Shown here: one piece after another, positions 5,561 through 5,967 of the stretch
Position numbering within the stretch: the stretch's first letter is position 1
Layout of the letters: each line of letters begins with the position of its first letter
Assembly: GCA_030607715.1 (NCBI GenBank)
Contig: JAUWJM010000103.1
Coordinates: 1-5,967, forward strand
Source of the DNA: Candidatus Aerophobota bacterium
GTDB taxonomy: Bacteria > Aerophobota > Aerophobia > Aerophobales > B3-G15
Length of the DNA: 5,967 nt
Direction: 5' to 3'
Translations under genes and position numbers: made by a program
The notes under the pieces: model-generated
Database searches by the model: none
The model's input: the letters and a program-made list of their open reading frames with translations, nothing else
What the model was told of the DNA's origin: nothing

Positions 5561-5967
5561 TTAATCAGACATTCGTAAAACGCCAGCTCCCTGAATTTTT
5601 CCTTGCTTAAGCAAAATCAAAGCCCTGTTAGCTTCCTCTAATTTAAATTCTTGGACCTGGGGTAAAATTGGAATTTTCGCTGCTAAAGGTAAAAAATTTT
5701 GAACATCCTTTCTGGTAATATTAGCCACGCTTTTTACCTCTTTTTCCAGCCAGAGATGTTCTGTGTAACTTAATTTTAAGAGAGAGTCTTTATCTTTTTC
5801 CTCTTTCCGAATTGCATTTACAACAACTCTTCCTCCTCTTTCTAAAACTTTTAATGCCTCAATTATTGGTTTCCAGGCAGGAGTAAAATCAATTGCACAG
5901 TTAAGCTTGGCTGGGGGAATATCTCCAGTTGCTCCAATCCAGTCAGCGCCCAATTTCTTAGCTAAAT
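5561..5967 (-). CDS. Zinc-dependent alcohol dehydrogenase, C-terminal part (5' end outside window)
   Basis: The reading frame is open to the right edge, so the TTG at 5953-5951 is an internal Leu codon (the LAKKLGADW stretch) and the gene starts beyond 5967. About 134 residues of a family usually near 330-350 long are visible. They hold the second half of the NAD(P)-binding Rossmann fold: the stretch after the first helix (KKLGADWIGATGD), CAIDFTPAWKPIIEALKVLERGGRVVVNAIRK, and a C-terminal return to the catalytic domain (LPQVQEFKLEEANRALILLKQGKIQGAGVLRM). This last pattern, with a helix EANRAL then GKIxGAxVL, is standard for medium-chain dehydrogenases. The zinc-ligand residues lie in the missing N-terminal half, so zinc dependence is inferred from family resemblance. 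It would oxidise an alcohol or reduce an aldehyde with NAD(P)H; the substrate is unknown. Its stop is 11 bases from that of the convergent flavin reductase gene. Confidence 0.88.
   Translation of the reverse strand, partial: LAKKLGADWIGATGDIPPAKLNCAIDFTPAWKPIIEALKVLERGGRVVVNAIRKEEKDKDSLLKLSYTEHLWLEKEVKSVANITRKDVQNFLPLAAKIPILPQVQEFKLEEANRALILLKQGKIQGAGVLRMSD

Overview
The window comes from an AT-rich bacterial genome with compact gene spacing. It looks like an uncultured anaerobe or a Firmicutes-like, deep-branching lineage. Evidence for this is the purine-salvage adenine deaminase, a flavoredoxin-type flavin reductase, a zinc alcohol dehydrogenase, a Gram-positive-style sigma partner-switching set, and intergenic repeats of a kind I remember as common in genomes of uncultured bacteria. 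The taxon itself is inference; there is no rRNA or other marker gene here.

Left part (1-1848, + strand): the C-terminal 330 codons of an adenine deaminase enter from the left edge. After a 77-base gap comes a two-gene unit: a STAS-domain anti-anti-sigma factor (1072-1401), then an RsbW/SpoIIAB-type serine kinase (1405-1848). They are separated by only 3 bases. A degenerate inverted-repeat element (1821-1998) follows; its left arm encodes the last eight residues and stop of the kinase.

Centre (2015-3940, + strand): a 641-residue membrane-bound phosphatase with a LytS-type multi-pass sensor, a GAF domain and a SpoIIE/RsbU PP2C domain. With the STAS protein and the kinase it forms a complete partner-switching circuit: the kinase phosphorylates and inactivates the STAS protein, the phosphatase restores it in response to a membrane or cytoplasmic signal, and the free STAS protein draws the kinase off its target. 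No sigma factor gene lies in the window, so the output is unknown. A perfect 13-bp stem at 3945-3993 serves as a terminator for both converging genes.

Right part (3996-5967): an unrecognised 109-residue protein on the - strand is driven by a consensus promoter (TTGACA, 17 bp, TATAAT). A 58-base palindromic element lies between that promoter and a divergent one serving a + strand pair: a GGQ-containing release-factor-like ribosome rescue protein (4573-4995) and a flavin reductase-family protein (5025-5549). The C-terminal part of a zinc-dependent alcohol dehydrogenase on the - strand runs off the right edge.

The points that most deserve a second look are the repeat-derived end of the kinase gene within the signalling cluster, the symmetric promoter/palindrome arrangement at 4375-4539, and the unidentified 109-residue protein.
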